DNA of 43,035 bases from Candidatus Saccharimonadota bacterium. Its GTDB lineage: Bacteria > Patescibacteriota > Saccharimonadia > Saccharimonadales > UBA4665. Below the pieces are notes generated by a model. It had not been told where the DNA came from and searched no databases. It saw only the letters and a program-made list of their open reading frames with translations. A program made the translations under genes and the position numbers. Below, piece by piece: positions 1 to 8,651 of this stretch (its first letter is position 1; every line of letters starts with the position of its first letter). The stretch lies in contig JAICKY010000006.1 in assembly GCA_025927655.1 (NCBI GenBank), forward strand, positions 1-43,035, read 5' to 3'.

Positions 1-56
1 AACACGCAGTGGCTCATTCGTCTGTAGACGGTCATAACACTCAGTATATACGCTAG

Positions 57-440
57 CCTGAGAACGCCCGGACGACGGAAGCTGCTGGAAGGCGGCGTCA
101 TCCCACGAGCTTACGCTCGGGGAATTGTTGCCGGATTAAATACATGGAGGAAGACCTAACTAAAATCGAGCAACGAATCAACGATTTAATCACTCGTACA
201 GACGAACAAATAACAGAAGGAGGCGTCGATATGCCGACAATCTTGACATATGTAAAATACTTTGTGGAACACCTAAAAGATTTGCTCATTGACCACTGTA
301 ATCCGATCATGCAAGGACGTTATTTTGGCGTCATTTTCGATCAGACGCCAAGCTACTCAGAAATAGACTGTGGAACCGCAGAAATATCAAAAATCCCAGG
401 GATGAACGAGCTTTTTAAGCTCGCAGATCCTGGGATTGTT
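57..440 (+). pseudogene. C-terminal remnant of a serine recombinase
   Basis: The frame from the ATG at 144 (open back to a stop at 54-56) encodes about 95 residues. They look like the extreme C-terminus of a large serine recombinase: a Glu/Lys-rich helix (EEDLTKIEQRINDL), then a segment with GRYFGVIFDQTPSY, then an ending around NELFKL. The catalytic resolvase domain and the DNA-binding domain are absent upstream. The frame stays open to 638 only because it reads through the antisense of the tRNA-Leu gene (the RMRGLEPP artefact), so the natural stop is gone. I read this as the leftover of an integrated element beside a tRNA. The family call is from recalled pattern, not a search. Confidence 0.5.
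392..437 (-). terminator. Nested palindrome, probable terminator after tRNA-Leu
   Basis: Outer arms 392-400 and 429-437 are perfectly complementary (AATCCCAGG/CCTGGGATT). Inside them, 407-413 and 417-423 form a second perfect arm pair (CGAGCTT/AAGCTCG). Read on the minus strand the outer arm runs into five Ts, starting 8 bases after the tRNA 3' end. It also overlaps the end of the recombinase remnant, so it may be part of an old recombination boundary. Confidence 0.55.
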
Positions 441-444
441 GATC

Positions 445-528
445 TGGTGCGGATGAGAGGACTTGAACCTCCACGCCTTGCGGCACTAGCTCCTAAAACT
501 AGCGTGTCTACCATTCCACCACATCCGC
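445..528 (-). tRNA. tRNA-Leu (anticodon UAG)
   Basis: On the minus strand the acceptor arms GCGGATG (528-522) and CATCCGC (455-449) pair perfectly. The anticodon arm CTAGT/GCTAG encloses the loop TTTAGGA, giving anticodon UAG for CUN leucine codons. A long variable arm (TGCCGCAAGGCG) identifies a class II tRNA, and GGTTCAAGTCC is the T arm. The 3' CCA is encoded (447-445). Confidence 0.97.
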
Positions 529-567
529 ACAGGGGGCATAGGACAAACCTACGGTTTTTCCTACCTA

Positions 568-600
568 AGCCGGCTAAAATGAAATACATTTTGTCCGGCT
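568..600. other. Intergenic hairpin
   Basis: AGCCGG (568-573) pairs with CCGGCT (595-600), and after two mismatches AAAATG pairs with CATTTT around a 5-base loop. It lies between the phosphatase-Nudix gene and the tRNA. Neither strand has a clean T run, so it may be a weak terminator for the run ending at 673 or a tRNA leader structure. A second small hairpin (CCCTTG/CAAGGG) follows at about 609-624. Confidence 0.4.
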
Positions 601-672
601 GGTCTTTTCCCTTGGGAACAAGGGCTTCAAAAAGGTAACAGAGAGTATTTTACGAAATTTATGACAAAAAGG

Positions 673-1698
673 CTAGAACGGATGTTGGCTGCGCGCCACA
701 GCTTCGTTCACAAACTTGTAACTCCAGGTTAACCGGCCAAAATTGCGCAGTCTATGAGTACGCAGCAATCGCTTCACTTGGGCGTGTGTCAGCAGTCGCA
801 GCTCCTCCACTTCTCCGGGCTGGGGGCGTAATTCTGCACTATGCACCGGCAGTGTTACTGCATAGGCGTACACATGCGCCTTGGTGTATTTATGGTAATG
901 AGGATGGTAGCTGATACGACGATGCACAAATAGCGGCCGGAAGTGCCTCTCCGGCAGTTTTATACCCAGCTCTTCGTGTGTTTCGCGTGCCGCAGCTTGC
1001 AGCGGTTCTTCGCCGCAGTCCAAACCACCGCCAAGCGAAATTTCCAGCATACCGGGTGCAAATACTATCGATTTCACCCGCTTGCCCACGACAAATTTTC
1101 CATCCGTAGTTTGCACCACCACATGCACGCCACGGTGCCACAAGCCACGGTCAGTGGCCCAGCCCATTGGTAACCGCAGACCGGTTTTGTGGTTTTTGTC
1201 ATCCACTACGTCCACCCAAGCAGTGTGGGTCAGGTATTCGTACAGGCCGTCGCAGTGTTTGCGAATACCCGCAAACGTACCAGCCGCTGCATCAATAAAA
1301 GCTTGCTCGCTGCGCTGCGCCAATGTCCGGCGCTTCAGCTCCGGGTCAATATCTGCAATGTGCCACACCAGCACTTTGCGTTCATCGAACGTATAGCTTT
1401 TACGCGCTGCATCGTAGACATCCTTGCTCAAGAAAACGATCACGTCAGCATCCGCAAGCAGATTGTCGGAAGTCTGGGTATTGGTCCCCGCAATGCCATG
1501 ATTCAGCTTGTGCAGCTTAGCGGTAGCTCTAGTGAATGGCTGTGCCGTCCGCACATCCGCCTCGTCTGCGCCGATACCGCTGGATGTTACCACGAACCGG
1601 TCGTCCACCAGCGTATCCATGTACGCGGCAGCCAGCCGGCTTCGGTAAGTGTTACCCTGACACACAAAATGAATGTTGAATGGTTTTTGAGTTTTCAT
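673..1698 (-). CDS. Fusion of a low-molecular-weight phosphatase domain and a Nudix hydrolase
   Basis: A 341-residue protein with two catalytic domains. Residues about 5-155 resemble the low-molecular-weight protein-tyrosine phosphatase/arsenate reductase fold, with a C-x5-R-S loop (C13 QGNTY R19 S20) and a late Asp-Pro (D118-P119) suitable as the general acid. Residues about 175-330 are a Nudix hydrolase with a complete Nudix box: G224, E230, R238, E239, E242, E243, G245. The Nudix part resembles the isopentenyl-diphosphate isomerase/YfcD type (R...HRGVHV...). The substrate is unknown; a phosphorylated or diphosphate metabolite handled in two steps is possible but inferred. No clear Shine-Dalgarno precedes the ATG. 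It lies last in the run recG-unknown-rsmD, 47 bases after rsmD. Confidence 0.8.
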   Translation of the reverse strand: MKTQKPFNIHFVCQGNTYRSRLAAAYMDTLVDDRFVVTSSGIGADEADVRTAQPFTRATAKLHKLNHGIAGTNTQTSDNLLADADVIVFLSKDVYDAARKSYTFDERKVLVWHIADIDPELKRRTLAQRSEQAFIDAAAGTFAGIRKHCDGLYEYLTHTAWVDVVDDKNHKTGLRLPMGWATDRGLWHRGVHVVVQTTDGKFVVGKRVKSIVFAPGMLEISLGGGLDCGEEPLQAAARETHEELGIKLPERHFRPLFVHRRISYHPHYHKYTKAHVYAYAVTLPVHSAELRPQPGEVEELRLLTHAQVKRLLRTHRLRNFGRLTWSYKFVNEAVARSQHPF

Positions 1699-1745
1699 TG
1701 CACGCTTTACTATGCCTCAAGCGTAAGCTATTCCAGAAGAGATGT

Positions 1746-2279
1746 CTAGCCTAGCCGGCGATAAAACACCAGCTGCGCATCGCCGTATGTTTTATGAGAC
1801 ACAACCTGCAAGCCCGGGAAGGCGCGCACTGCTTCGCTGCCCGGCCATGAAAGCACCAGCAGGCCGCCCTCTACCACGTGTACCGTCAAGCGTTCCAAGA
1901 CGTCGGGCCTGATATCGTTATACGGCGGATCGGCCAGCACTATATCGAACTGTTTGTCCTGGTTGTTGCGGGACCAACCGCTGATGTTCTTGCGGCGCAC
2001 CGTTACAACGTCTTCCAGGTCAAGCGCCCGAACGTTTACAGCTATAGTTTTAACCGCTTCAGGATCAATATCTATTGCCAGTACACTGTCGGCACCCCGG
2101 CTAACCGCTTCAATACTACAAGCCCCGGAACCAGAAAACGCGTCTAGTACACTCAAACCGTCCAGATCACCCAGCGTGTTGAATAGTGCCCCGCGAACTT
2201 TGTCGCTCATGGGGTGAGTACGCTGGGTGTGCGGGCTGTCGAAATTACGGCCGCCTAAGCGGCCGGCAATAACCCTCAT
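1746..2279 (-). CDS. rsmD: 16S rRNA (guanine-N2)-methyltransferase RsmD
   Basis: RsmD methylates G966 of 16S rRNA using S-adenosylmethionine. The 177-residue protein begins MRVIAGRLGG, the usual RsmD start, then has motif I (VLDAFSGSGACSIEA, about residues 44-58) and the catalytic loop ADPPY (about residue 117). I choose the ATG at 2279 because it overlaps the TGA of the preceding gene (ATGA, 2276-2279), indicating translational coupling, and because the 11 extra upstream residues do not belong to the family. Confidence 0.93.
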   Translation of the reverse strand: MRVIAGRLGGRNFDSPHTQRTHPMSDKVRGALFNTLGDLDGLSVLDAFSGSGACSIEAVSRGADSVLAIDIDPEAVKTIAVNVRALDLEDVVTVRRKNISGWSRNNQDKQFDIVLADPPYNDIRPDVLERLTVHVVEGGLLVLSWPGSEAVRAFPGLQVVSHKTYGDAQLVFYRRLG

Positions 2280-3091
2280 ATGTCGTAAGCCTCTCGAGCT
2301 GCAAGATACCACGCAATGGTCACGGCATTCACAATCCGTGGCACCAATTCACGCCGTGCCATTTTGGCCAGCTTAGGCGTCCAGCCAGATACATAAAACT
2401 GGTCGTACATTTTCAGTGCGGCAACATCTTTCACCGATTGTAAGAATGTCTCGGCCATGCCTGCCTTAACTGCCACGTCCAATTCGGACTGCGTTGGCAA
2501 TGCCCGGTGCAGTCTCAGCGGCATAATCATCACCGCCACCCCCCATTCAAACGCTAAGTGTGTTGCAATCAGGCCCTTGTCGCCCCACATCTGCCAGTTC
2601 TTGCTCATGCGCTCCGGCAGCGTATCGCCCGGTATAAGCAGCTTTTCCTTCGGGCTGGTGCGGGTTTCTATGCCTTCGCCGCGCAGGCGAAACAACTCTT
2701 TTTCGTATGGATATTGGTGGGCTGGCGTTAAACCATCGACGATGCCGTGTGCCAACCAGGCGGCTTCAAAGGCTGCACGCGTCTGATTGCCTTCTTTGAG
2801 CGCTTTCACCAGCTCCTGGTAATTGTGCTCCAAAATAGCCACAATCTGCCGGTCAGATTCGTCGTCCGGGTTTATAAAGTGCCACAGTTCATCCTGGGCG
2901 GGTGTTTTGCGCTTAATGCCATCCGGGCCGTCCATGCCCTCAAACCGAATAATACCTTTGCGATTCGGAAAATCCCGGCCTTTCGGCAGCAGCTGTGTCA
3001 GGTGCTGCCGTGCTACCCGGTCAATCTTTTGATGCGCACCGAACCAGGCATCAAAATATTTGAGATGCCGCAAAGTGCTTCCCGCGTACAT
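2276..3091 (-). CDS. Conserved protein of unknown function, possibly metal-binding
   Basis: I do not recognise this 271-residue protein. It is soluble, rich in His, Trp and Arg, with a central stretch AAWLAHGIVDGLTPAHQYPYE whose His and Asp spacing loosely recalls zinc-dependent phospholipase C/S1 nuclease folds; this is a weak inference. The frame is open to a TTG at 3148, directly after the recG stop, which would give 290 residues. I prefer the ATG at 3091, which has a GGAG ten bases upstream. It sits between recG and rsmD and overlaps rsmD by four bases. Confidence 0.7.
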   Translation of the reverse strand: MYAGSTLRHLKYFDAWFGAHQKIDRVARQHLTQLLPKGRDFPNRKGIIRFEGMDGPDGIKRKTPAQDELWHFINPDDESDRQIVAILEHNYQELVKALKEGNQTRAAFEAAWLAHGIVDGLTPAHQYPYEKELFRLRGEGIETRTSPKEKLLIPGDTLPERMSKNWQMWGDKGLIATHLAFEWGVAVMIMPLRLHRALPTQSELDVAVKAGMAETFLQSVKDVAALKMYDQFYVSGWTPKLAKMARRELVPRIVNAVTIAWYLAAREAYDI

Positions 3092-3148
3092 CAGGCGGAT
3101 GCTCCGCCGGCAACGGGTTGTAGTAAGATAGGTTGCAAGTTCATTCAA

Positions 3149-5185
3149 TTAATTGAGGTTCGTGACAGTACGCAAGCGTGCCACACGCGTGCTTAATTCA
3201 TTATATTGTACCAAACTTTCACCACGTTTCAGAAACTCGGCAGCTGATGCGCGAGCCTCTGCAATCAGCTTCACATCGGTGAGTTTGGCGACGCGCAGAT
3301 CTAGCGCGCCATGCTGCATCTGGCCATAAATAGCTCCGGGACCTCGCAGTTCCAAATCCAGTTCGGCCAGTTTAAAGCCGTCCTGGCTGCTTTCGAGCGC
3401 CCTTAGACGCCGTGACGGCGCCGAAGAATCGCCCATCATTAGATAGCAGTAAGCCTTAGCCTGGCCGCGGCCAACCCGGCCGCGCAGCTGATGCAACTGC
3501 GCCAGCCCAAAGCGCTCCGCTGATTGAATCATCATCACGCTGGCATTCGGCACATCCACCCCCACTTCGATCACTGTTGTAGAAACTAGTACATCAAGCT
3601 CGTGCGTCACAAACCGCTGCATAACGGCGTTTTTCTCGTCGGCCTTCATTTTTCCGTGCAGCAAACCCACGCGGTACTGCTTGAATTCCTTTTTTTGGAA
3701 CTGTTCGTACGTCTTCTCGGCCGAGTGCGCATTCACCGTTTCAGATTCAGCAATAAGCGGGCAGACCACGAACATCTGCCTGCCGTCGTCTAATTCTTTG
3801 CGGATATCCGCATACGCCGGTTCAACCGAGTTTGGCGACACGATTTCGGTGCGAATTGGCTGACGCCCGGCAGGTTTTTGGGCCAGCACCGATATATCCA
3901 GCTCACCGTACAGAGTCAGCGCCAGCGAGCGCGGGATCGGCGTAGCCGTCAAACTCAGCAAATGCGGCATATGCCCCGCCTTTTTCATAAGTTCCTTGCG
4001 CTGTTCCACGCCAAATCGGTGCTGCTCGTCTATTATAACCAGCCCCAGCTCGTGCATATCGACTTTGTCTTGAATAAGCGCCTGCGTGCCCACGATAAAC
4101 CGGGCGCGGCCGGTGGCAATTGCCTGATGAGCCTTCTTTTTTTGTGCGCTGGTCAGCGCCCCGACTAATAGTGCCAGCTTAGATTCCATGCCAAGCGGCT
4201 GTAGCAGCTTGTAAATGGTTTCGGCATGTTGCCGTGCCAGCAGTTCGGTCGGTGCCATAAAGGCCACCTGGCACCCGTGCCGTAGCGCCATCAGAGCCGC
4301 CATAGTAGCTACCACCGTCTTACCCGATCCCACATCGCCTTCAACTAACCGGTTCATCGGGTGGTCGGACTGCATGTCCTGATAAATCTGCCAAACCGCC
4401 TTCCTTTGCGCATCGGTGAGCGTGAACGGCAGATGACCCACGAAGTCTTTCGCCAGTTGCCCGTCGAATGGAATCACTAATGATTCATCAGCCGCTAGCT
4501 CTTGTTTGTTCATGAGCGCAGCCAGGCTCAGTTCAAACACTTCTTCGAATCCCAAGCGCCGCCGGGCTTCAGCCAGCTGCACGCCGTCGATTGGAAAATG
4601 CATCGCCAGCACCGCTTCGGCGCGGCTCATCAGCTTTTGCTCCCGCACCAGCCACCCGGGCAGTGTCTCTGGCAGCGTCCGGGTTAAACTCCGGCAGTTC
4701 CCTACCACCTTGCGGATCTGTTTGCTGGTGAGGCCCTTGGTCTCACGGTACACGGGTACAATCCGCGCCGTATTCACGGTAAGATCACTCACTAGTTCCG
4801 CGCTAGGGCTGGTCATTTGCATACGCTGATGGCTGAGTTCAAAGAGGCCCGAAAAATAATACGCCGCACCCACTTTCAATCCATTTGCCCGATAGGGCTG
4901 ATTGAACCAGACCAAGCGAATGCTGCCCGTTTCATCGCTGGCTACGGCTTCGGTTATGTGCATCCCGCGCCGCACATAGCGCCCTGTTGCCTGTTTTACG
5001 ACTGCCTTCACCGTCACCGGGCCGGGCTGCATGTCACGGATGGATACCACTTCGGAATAATCTTCGTATCGCCGCGGCAGGTAGTCAACCAGATCGGCCA
5101 CCGTTTTCACACCCAAAACCGCCAGCTTTTTTGCCAGTTCCTCCCCCACTCCTTTTACAGCCGTCACCGGACTATGCAACTCCAT
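3149..5185 (-). CDS. recG: ATP-dependent DNA helicase RecG
   Basis: RecG remodels stalled forks and branches Holliday junctions. The 678-residue protein has the N-terminal wedge/OB domain (about 50-150), a superfamily 2 helicase core with Walker A GDVGSGKT (283-290), the DEQH box (386-389), the TATPIPRSLAL motif and the C-terminal TRG-like motif with QLRGRVGRG. Length is normal. The start ATG is six bases behind a TATACT -10 box with no Shine-Dalgarno, so the mRNA is probably leaderless. It heads a four-gene run. Confidence 0.97.
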   Translation of the reverse strand: MELHSPVTAVKGVGEELAKKLAVLGVKTVADLVDYLPRRYEDYSEVVSIRDMQPGPVTVKAVVKQATGRYVRRGMHITEAVASDETGSIRLVWFNQPYRANGLKVGAAYYFSGLFELSHQRMQMTSPSAELVSDLTVNTARIVPVYRETKGLTSKQIRKVVGNCRSLTRTLPETLPGWLVREQKLMSRAEAVLAMHFPIDGVQLAEARRRLGFEEVFELSLAALMNKQELAADESLVIPFDGQLAKDFVGHLPFTLTDAQRKAVWQIYQDMQSDHPMNRLVEGDVGSGKTVVATMAALMALRHGCQVAFMAPTELLARQHAETIYKLLQPLGMESKLALLVGALTSAQKKKAHQAIATGRARFIVGTQALIQDKVDMHELGLVIIDEQHRFGVEQRKELMKKAGHMPHLLSLTATPIPRSLALTLYGELDISVLAQKPAGRQPIRTEIVSPNSVEPAYADIRKELDDGRQMFVVCPLIAESETVNAHSAEKTYEQFQKKEFKQYRVGLLHGKMKADEKNAVMQRFVTHELDVLVSTTVIEVGVDVPNASVMMIQSAERFGLAQLHQLRGRVGRGQAKAYCYLMMGDSSAPSRRLRALESSQDGFKLAELDLELRGPGAIYGQMQHGALDLRVAKLTDVKLIAEARASAAEFLKRGESLVQYNELSTRVARLRTVTNLN

Positions 5186-5191
5186 AATTCC

Positions 5192-5197
5192 AGTATA
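5192..5197 (-). promoter_or_regulatory. -10 box of recG, leaderless arrangement
   Basis: TATACT on the minus strand followed by six bases (GGAATT) and the recG ATG. The predicted first transcribed base is therefore the A of the start codon. No good -35 is visible. Confidence 0.6.
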
Positions 5198-5245
5198 CCG
5201 TCTATGCCCCGCTTCAGCCGCGTCCGTCTGAATATTCGAGTTGTG

Positions 5246-5962
5246 TTAGTAACTGCGGTTTCGAGCGTTTTGACGGGATGTGGCTGCCAAGGAGTCATCG
5301 ATGGTCTTTAAATCTACCGCTGTTTTTCGGTACTGTAAGGCTAGCATTATAAGGCTATCTGCCAATTGCGGGTTATTGGGCAGCAGCGGGCCGTGCAAAT
5401 AGGTACCGATGGCATTGCGCGTACGAGCACCCTCAGTCTGATCTTCGCCGTTGTTGCCATTGCCGCGAGTAACCCTGCCGAGCGGCGCTTGGTCATGCAG
5501 TAACGTCGTACGGCCGCTATGATTTTCAAATCCGTAGAGTGTGCCAAAATCTGTTGTTTCTACGGCCGTGTTACCGATAAGCCGTTTAGGGCCGCCAATC
5601 GTGTCGGCATCAAAAATCCCAATGCCCTTAATTTCCTTGCCGTCATGGGTCACAAATCTGTTGCCAAATAATTGGTACGTACCACAAACCATCAGCATTG
5701 GCACATCAGCGGCAACCAGTTTATGCAACCAATTGCCGATGCGCAAGATATCTTTCTGGATATCAGCCTGGGCGGAGTCCTGCCCGCCGCCGCCGAGCAC
5801 AACATCGACGTCTTTCGGCAGCTTGTCGCCAACATTATAATAATGCACCACCGGTTCCAGGCCATGCCACTCGGTCCGGCGTGTTAATGTCAGCAGGTTG
5901 CCGCGGTCGCCATACGTGTTCATTTCGTTCGGATAGATATGCAGTATGTGGATCTTGGTCAT
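5246..5962 (-). CDS. gatD: Lipid II isoglutaminyl synthase, glutaminase subunit GatD
   Basis: GatD releases ammonia from glutamine for MurT, which amidates the D-glutamate of lipid II. The 238-residue protein is a class I (CobB/CobQ-like) amidotransferase with nucleophile C93 in MLMVCGTYQLFG and catalytic H190 in GTYLHGPLLP. The N-terminal HIYPNEMNTYGDRGN is typical of GatD. Its ATG overlaps the murT TGA (ATGA), as expected for subunits of one complex. Confidence 0.95.
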   Translation of the reverse strand: MTKIHILHIYPNEMNTYGDRGNLLTLTRRTEWHGLEPVVHYYNVGDKLPKDVDVVLGGGGQDSAQADIQKDILRIGNWLHKLVAADVPMLMVCGTYQLFGNRFVTHDGKEIKGIGIFDADTIGGPKRLIGNTAVETTDFGTLYGFENHSGRTTLLHDQAPLGRVTRGNGNNGEDQTEGARTRNAIGTYLHGPLLPNNPQLADSLIMLALQYRKTAVDLKTIDDSLAATSRQNARNRSY

Positions 5963-7233
5963 AGCACCTTCCCTGCCTTTCGCTCAAGCAGCGCGTGTAA
6001 ACGCAGCATGGCCGTGTAGCTGGCAAACACCACCTTTTCACCTGGCAGCCTACAGAAGGCTTGCAGGGCCTTTTCGACATCTGGTTCTATAGAGCCAACC
6101 GGAACGTTGTCGTACTGAAGCCGCAGTGCCATGTCCACCGCCCGGCTGCCACTAGTATAGGCAACGTCCGTTCCTTGCAAACTGGTAAAATCAATATCCC
6201 ATAGCCATGACATGTCGCGGCTGTCTGCCAGATTGTCGTTAATAACAATCATAGTTGCAGTATACGGTCGTACATACGATGCTAAGCCCTGCCGGAAACT
6301 TGCCGGGTTCTTTACTAAGTTCAGCTGTAGTTCAGAACCGTTTTTAAGCATGAACTTCTGGCCACGGCCAAAGGCAGGTTTTACGCCGGCCAGCTGCTTT
6401 AGTAATTTCGCCGGTGCGACATGCGGCAACAGTTGCCGTACCAGGGCTAACGCGCCAGCGGCATTCTGCAGGTTGTGTTGTCCCGTAACTAACAGCTTGG
6501 TTTTAAACCGTTGGGTGCCTATTTGGTAGGTGGCTTCATCGTCTTTAAAGTTCAGCAGTTCGATAGCTACCTGCATTTTGGCAGCATTTGGTGCGGGCGG
6601 CGCATCGCTCACCGACACAATTTCGTCATCACGCGGGAAAAATTTGAGCAGGTCTGGCGCCACGCCAAAGTACGTCACAGGCACATCGCCGCCATCTGCA
6701 ATTGCACTCAGGCGCTTGTCATCGGCATTGACCACTATTTGCTCCGTAGCGGACAGCATCGTATCACCAATAAGTTTTGCAACGGTGTCGACCTCTCCAA
6801 AGCGGTCCAGCTGGTCACGGCTGGCATTTAATGCGAGCACGTATTTTGGTCGGATAACATCGGTAAATTGCCGGGCGTAGGCTTCGTCCAACTCGAACAC
6901 CGCACTATCGAATGGCAGATGGCCGGTTTTGGTTGCCTGCTGGCTGACCGATGAAATAATGCCGCGTGTCAGGTTGCTGCCGGTTGCATTGGTAAGTACG
7001 CGCTTGCCATTGGCCCGCAGCAGCTCAACCACCATCTTGGTTGTAGTGGTTTTGCCGTTGGTACCGGTGATGATAACGACACCTTCTGGCAACTTGCGAA
7101 GCATCACGCTCAGATAGCCGGGAACCAGTGTTTCGACGACCAGGCCAGGCATAGATTGTCCGCTGCTTCTACCGCGCAGTTTTACCGCTTGCGCGACTGA
7201 TTTGCCTAGAGCCGTTCCAATTATTCGCCGCAC
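5959..7233 (-). CDS. murT: Lipid II isoglutaminyl synthase, ligase subunit MurT
   Basis: MurT is a Mur-ligase-like enzyme that uses ATP and GatD-derived ammonia to convert lipid II D-glutamate to D-isoglutamine. The 424-residue protein has the nucleotide loop GTNGKTTT (57-64) and the C-terminal MurT domain (DUF1727-like). Characterised Gram-positive MurT proteins carry a Cys4 zinc ribbon in the middle domain. Here the whole protein has a single Cys, near the C-terminus, so the ribbon is missing. The start is GTG, seven bases after the tyrS stop, with AGGA 11 bases upstream. Co-transcription with tyrS is likely. Confidence 0.93.
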   Translation of the reverse strand: MRRIIGTALGKSVAQAVKLRGRSSGQSMPGLVVETLVPGYLSVMLRKLPEGVVIITGTNGKTTTTKMVVELLRANGKRVLTNATGSNLTRGIISSVSQQATKTGHLPFDSAVFELDEAYARQFTDVIRPKYVLALNASRDQLDRFGEVDTVAKLIGDTMLSATEQIVVNADDKRLSAIADGGDVPVTYFGVAPDLLKFFPRDDEIVSVSDAPPAPNAAKMQVAIELLNFKDDEATYQIGTQRFKTKLLVTGQHNLQNAAGALALVRQLLPHVAPAKLLKQLAGVKPAFGRGQKFMLKNGSELQLNLVKNPASFRQGLASYVRPYTATMIVINDNLADSRDMSWLWDIDFTSLQGTDVAYTSGSRAVDMALRLQYDNVPVGSIEPDVEKALQAFCRLPGEKVVFASYTAMLRLHALLERKAGKVL

Positions 7234-7239
7234 GCGTAT

Positions 7240-8490
7240 CTAATCCTGTAGTTCGACTAAGGCCGAATCTTTGAACGCTTTGCCGCGGCGCAGCAGCAAA
7301 CGGCCATTTTGGAAATCTGCTGGTTCAAAGTTTTCACGGGCGGCTTTTTGGCCGTTAATACTAATGCCGTTTTCTTTCAGCAGACGGCGGGCCTCGCTAT
7401 TGGATGCTGCGAGGCTGCTCGATACCAGCGTGTCGATCAGCGGCGCGGTGGCAGTGGCTGCAACATTTGGGATTTCCTGACGGAGCGCATCTAGTACGTC
7501 GCCAGCATCCCCAATGTTCAGACGGCCGGTCAAGCAGTCTGTCACCCGCTTTGCTATATTGGTCGCTTCCTGCCCGTGGACCAGCGCCGTAACCGACTCG
7601 GCGAGTTTCTGCTGCGCGACTCTTTGGCTGGGGTTCTCGTGGTGATGCCTCATAACATCATCAACTTCTTCCTTGGACAGCAACGTGTAGATCTTAATGT
7701 AGTCCTCCACACCCGCGTCGTCACAGGTAATCCAGAACTGGTAGAACTGCGTGGGGGTGGTTTTGGCAGGATCGAGCCAGATGGCGCCTGCTTCGGACTT
7801 GCCAAACTTCACACCTGTTGTTTTATTTACGGCCAGTGGTCCGGTCCATATGTTTGCTTCACTGCCAGTAACACGCCGGATGAGTTCCACGCCGGCAATA
7901 CTATTACCCCATTGGTCAGCGCCTGCCACCTGCAAGGTGGCGCCCTTTTCACGGTGCAGATGCAAAAAGTCGTAGCCCTGGATCAACGAGTAGCTGAATT
8001 CTGCATATGATATCCCGGCACCATCTTCGCCAAGACGGCTCTGGACAAATTCGCGCCCCAGCATTTGGCGCATTGGCACATGCTTGCCCACATCACGCAG
8101 GAAATCCAGGTAGCCCATGCCTTTGAACCAGTCATAGTTATCGACGATCTCAAAGTCTTTGCCGGCAAACACCTGGCGGTATTGGGCAGCAATGGCGTCT
8201 TTGTTATGCTGGATTTCTGCCAGGGACTTGAGATCGCGTTCCTGAGCCTTGCCGTCGGGGTCACCGATCATGCCGGTAGCCCCACCGACCAGCAGAATAG
8301 CTTTGTGGCCGTGGTCTATAAAATGCCGCACCATCATGGCCATGGCAAAGTTGCCAACAGTCATACTATCGGCGCTTGGGTCTACCCCCCAATAAAACGT
8401 TACGGGATCGCCATCGAGCGCAGTTATGTCTTTGTAGGTCGTTTGGTTGACGAAACCTCGCCAAGTTAGTTCTTCAGAAAGTGTCATCAT
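7240..8490 (-). CDS. tyrS: Tyrosyl-tRNA synthetase
   Basis: Charges tRNA-Tyr. The 416-residue class Ic synthetase has the Rossmann core with LVGGATGMIGDP (about 67-78), QVAGADQWGN, the KMSKS-type loop KFGKS (228-232) and a C-terminal S4 RNA-binding domain. The HIGH signature is altered: the aligned segment is ADSMTVGN, so the two His positions are T44 and N47, and the Cys35 equivalent is W34. Two ATG codons in tandem (8490, 8487) lie 5 and 8 bases after a TATACT, and either could start a leaderless mRNA. Confidence 0.96.
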   Translation of the reverse strand: MMTLSEELTWRGFVNQTTYKDITALDGDPVTFYWGVDPSADSMTVGNFAMAMMVRHFIDHGHKAILLVGGATGMIGDPDGKAQERDLKSLAEIQHNKDAIAAQYRQVFAGKDFEIVDNYDWFKGMGYLDFLRDVGKHVPMRQMLGREFVQSRLGEDGAGISYAEFSYSLIQGYDFLHLHREKGATLQVAGADQWGNSIAGVELIRRVTGSEANIWTGPLAVNKTTGVKFGKSEAGAIWLDPAKTTPTQFYQFWITCDDAGVEDYIKIYTLLSKEEVDDVMRHHHENPSQRVAQQKLAESVTALVHGQEATNIAKRVTDCLTGRLNIGDAGDVLDALRQEIPNVAATATAPLIDTLVSSSLAASNSEARRLLKENGISINGQKAARENFEPADFQNGRLLLRRGKAFKDSALVELQD

Positions 8491-8495
8491 GGAGT

Positions 8496-8524
8496 AGTAT
8501 ACCGTTTCTCATGCCGTTATATAA
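8496..8524 (-). promoter_or_regulatory. Promoter of tyrS-murT-gatD
   Basis: On the minus strand a weak -35 TTATAT (8524-8519), a 17-base spacer and -10 TATACT (8501-8496), then five bases to the first tyrS ATG. Leaderless or nearly so. Confidence 0.55.
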
Positions 8525-8651
8525 ATAGCTGCTACAAAAAGAGTACCCTGATAGGAGCCTACTGATAGATATACCTTTGTATTGTCCCGATAAAGCTGCC
8601 TAAAGACTGGAGGATTGACAGCACAATAGTGCACTTGTTTTTCTAAAACTT

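Noticed and set aside
144-638. A 164-residue open frame on the plus strand
   Set aside because: Its second half reads the antisense of tRNA-Leu, giving the well-known RGLEPP artefact; only the first part looks like real (relic) coding sequence.
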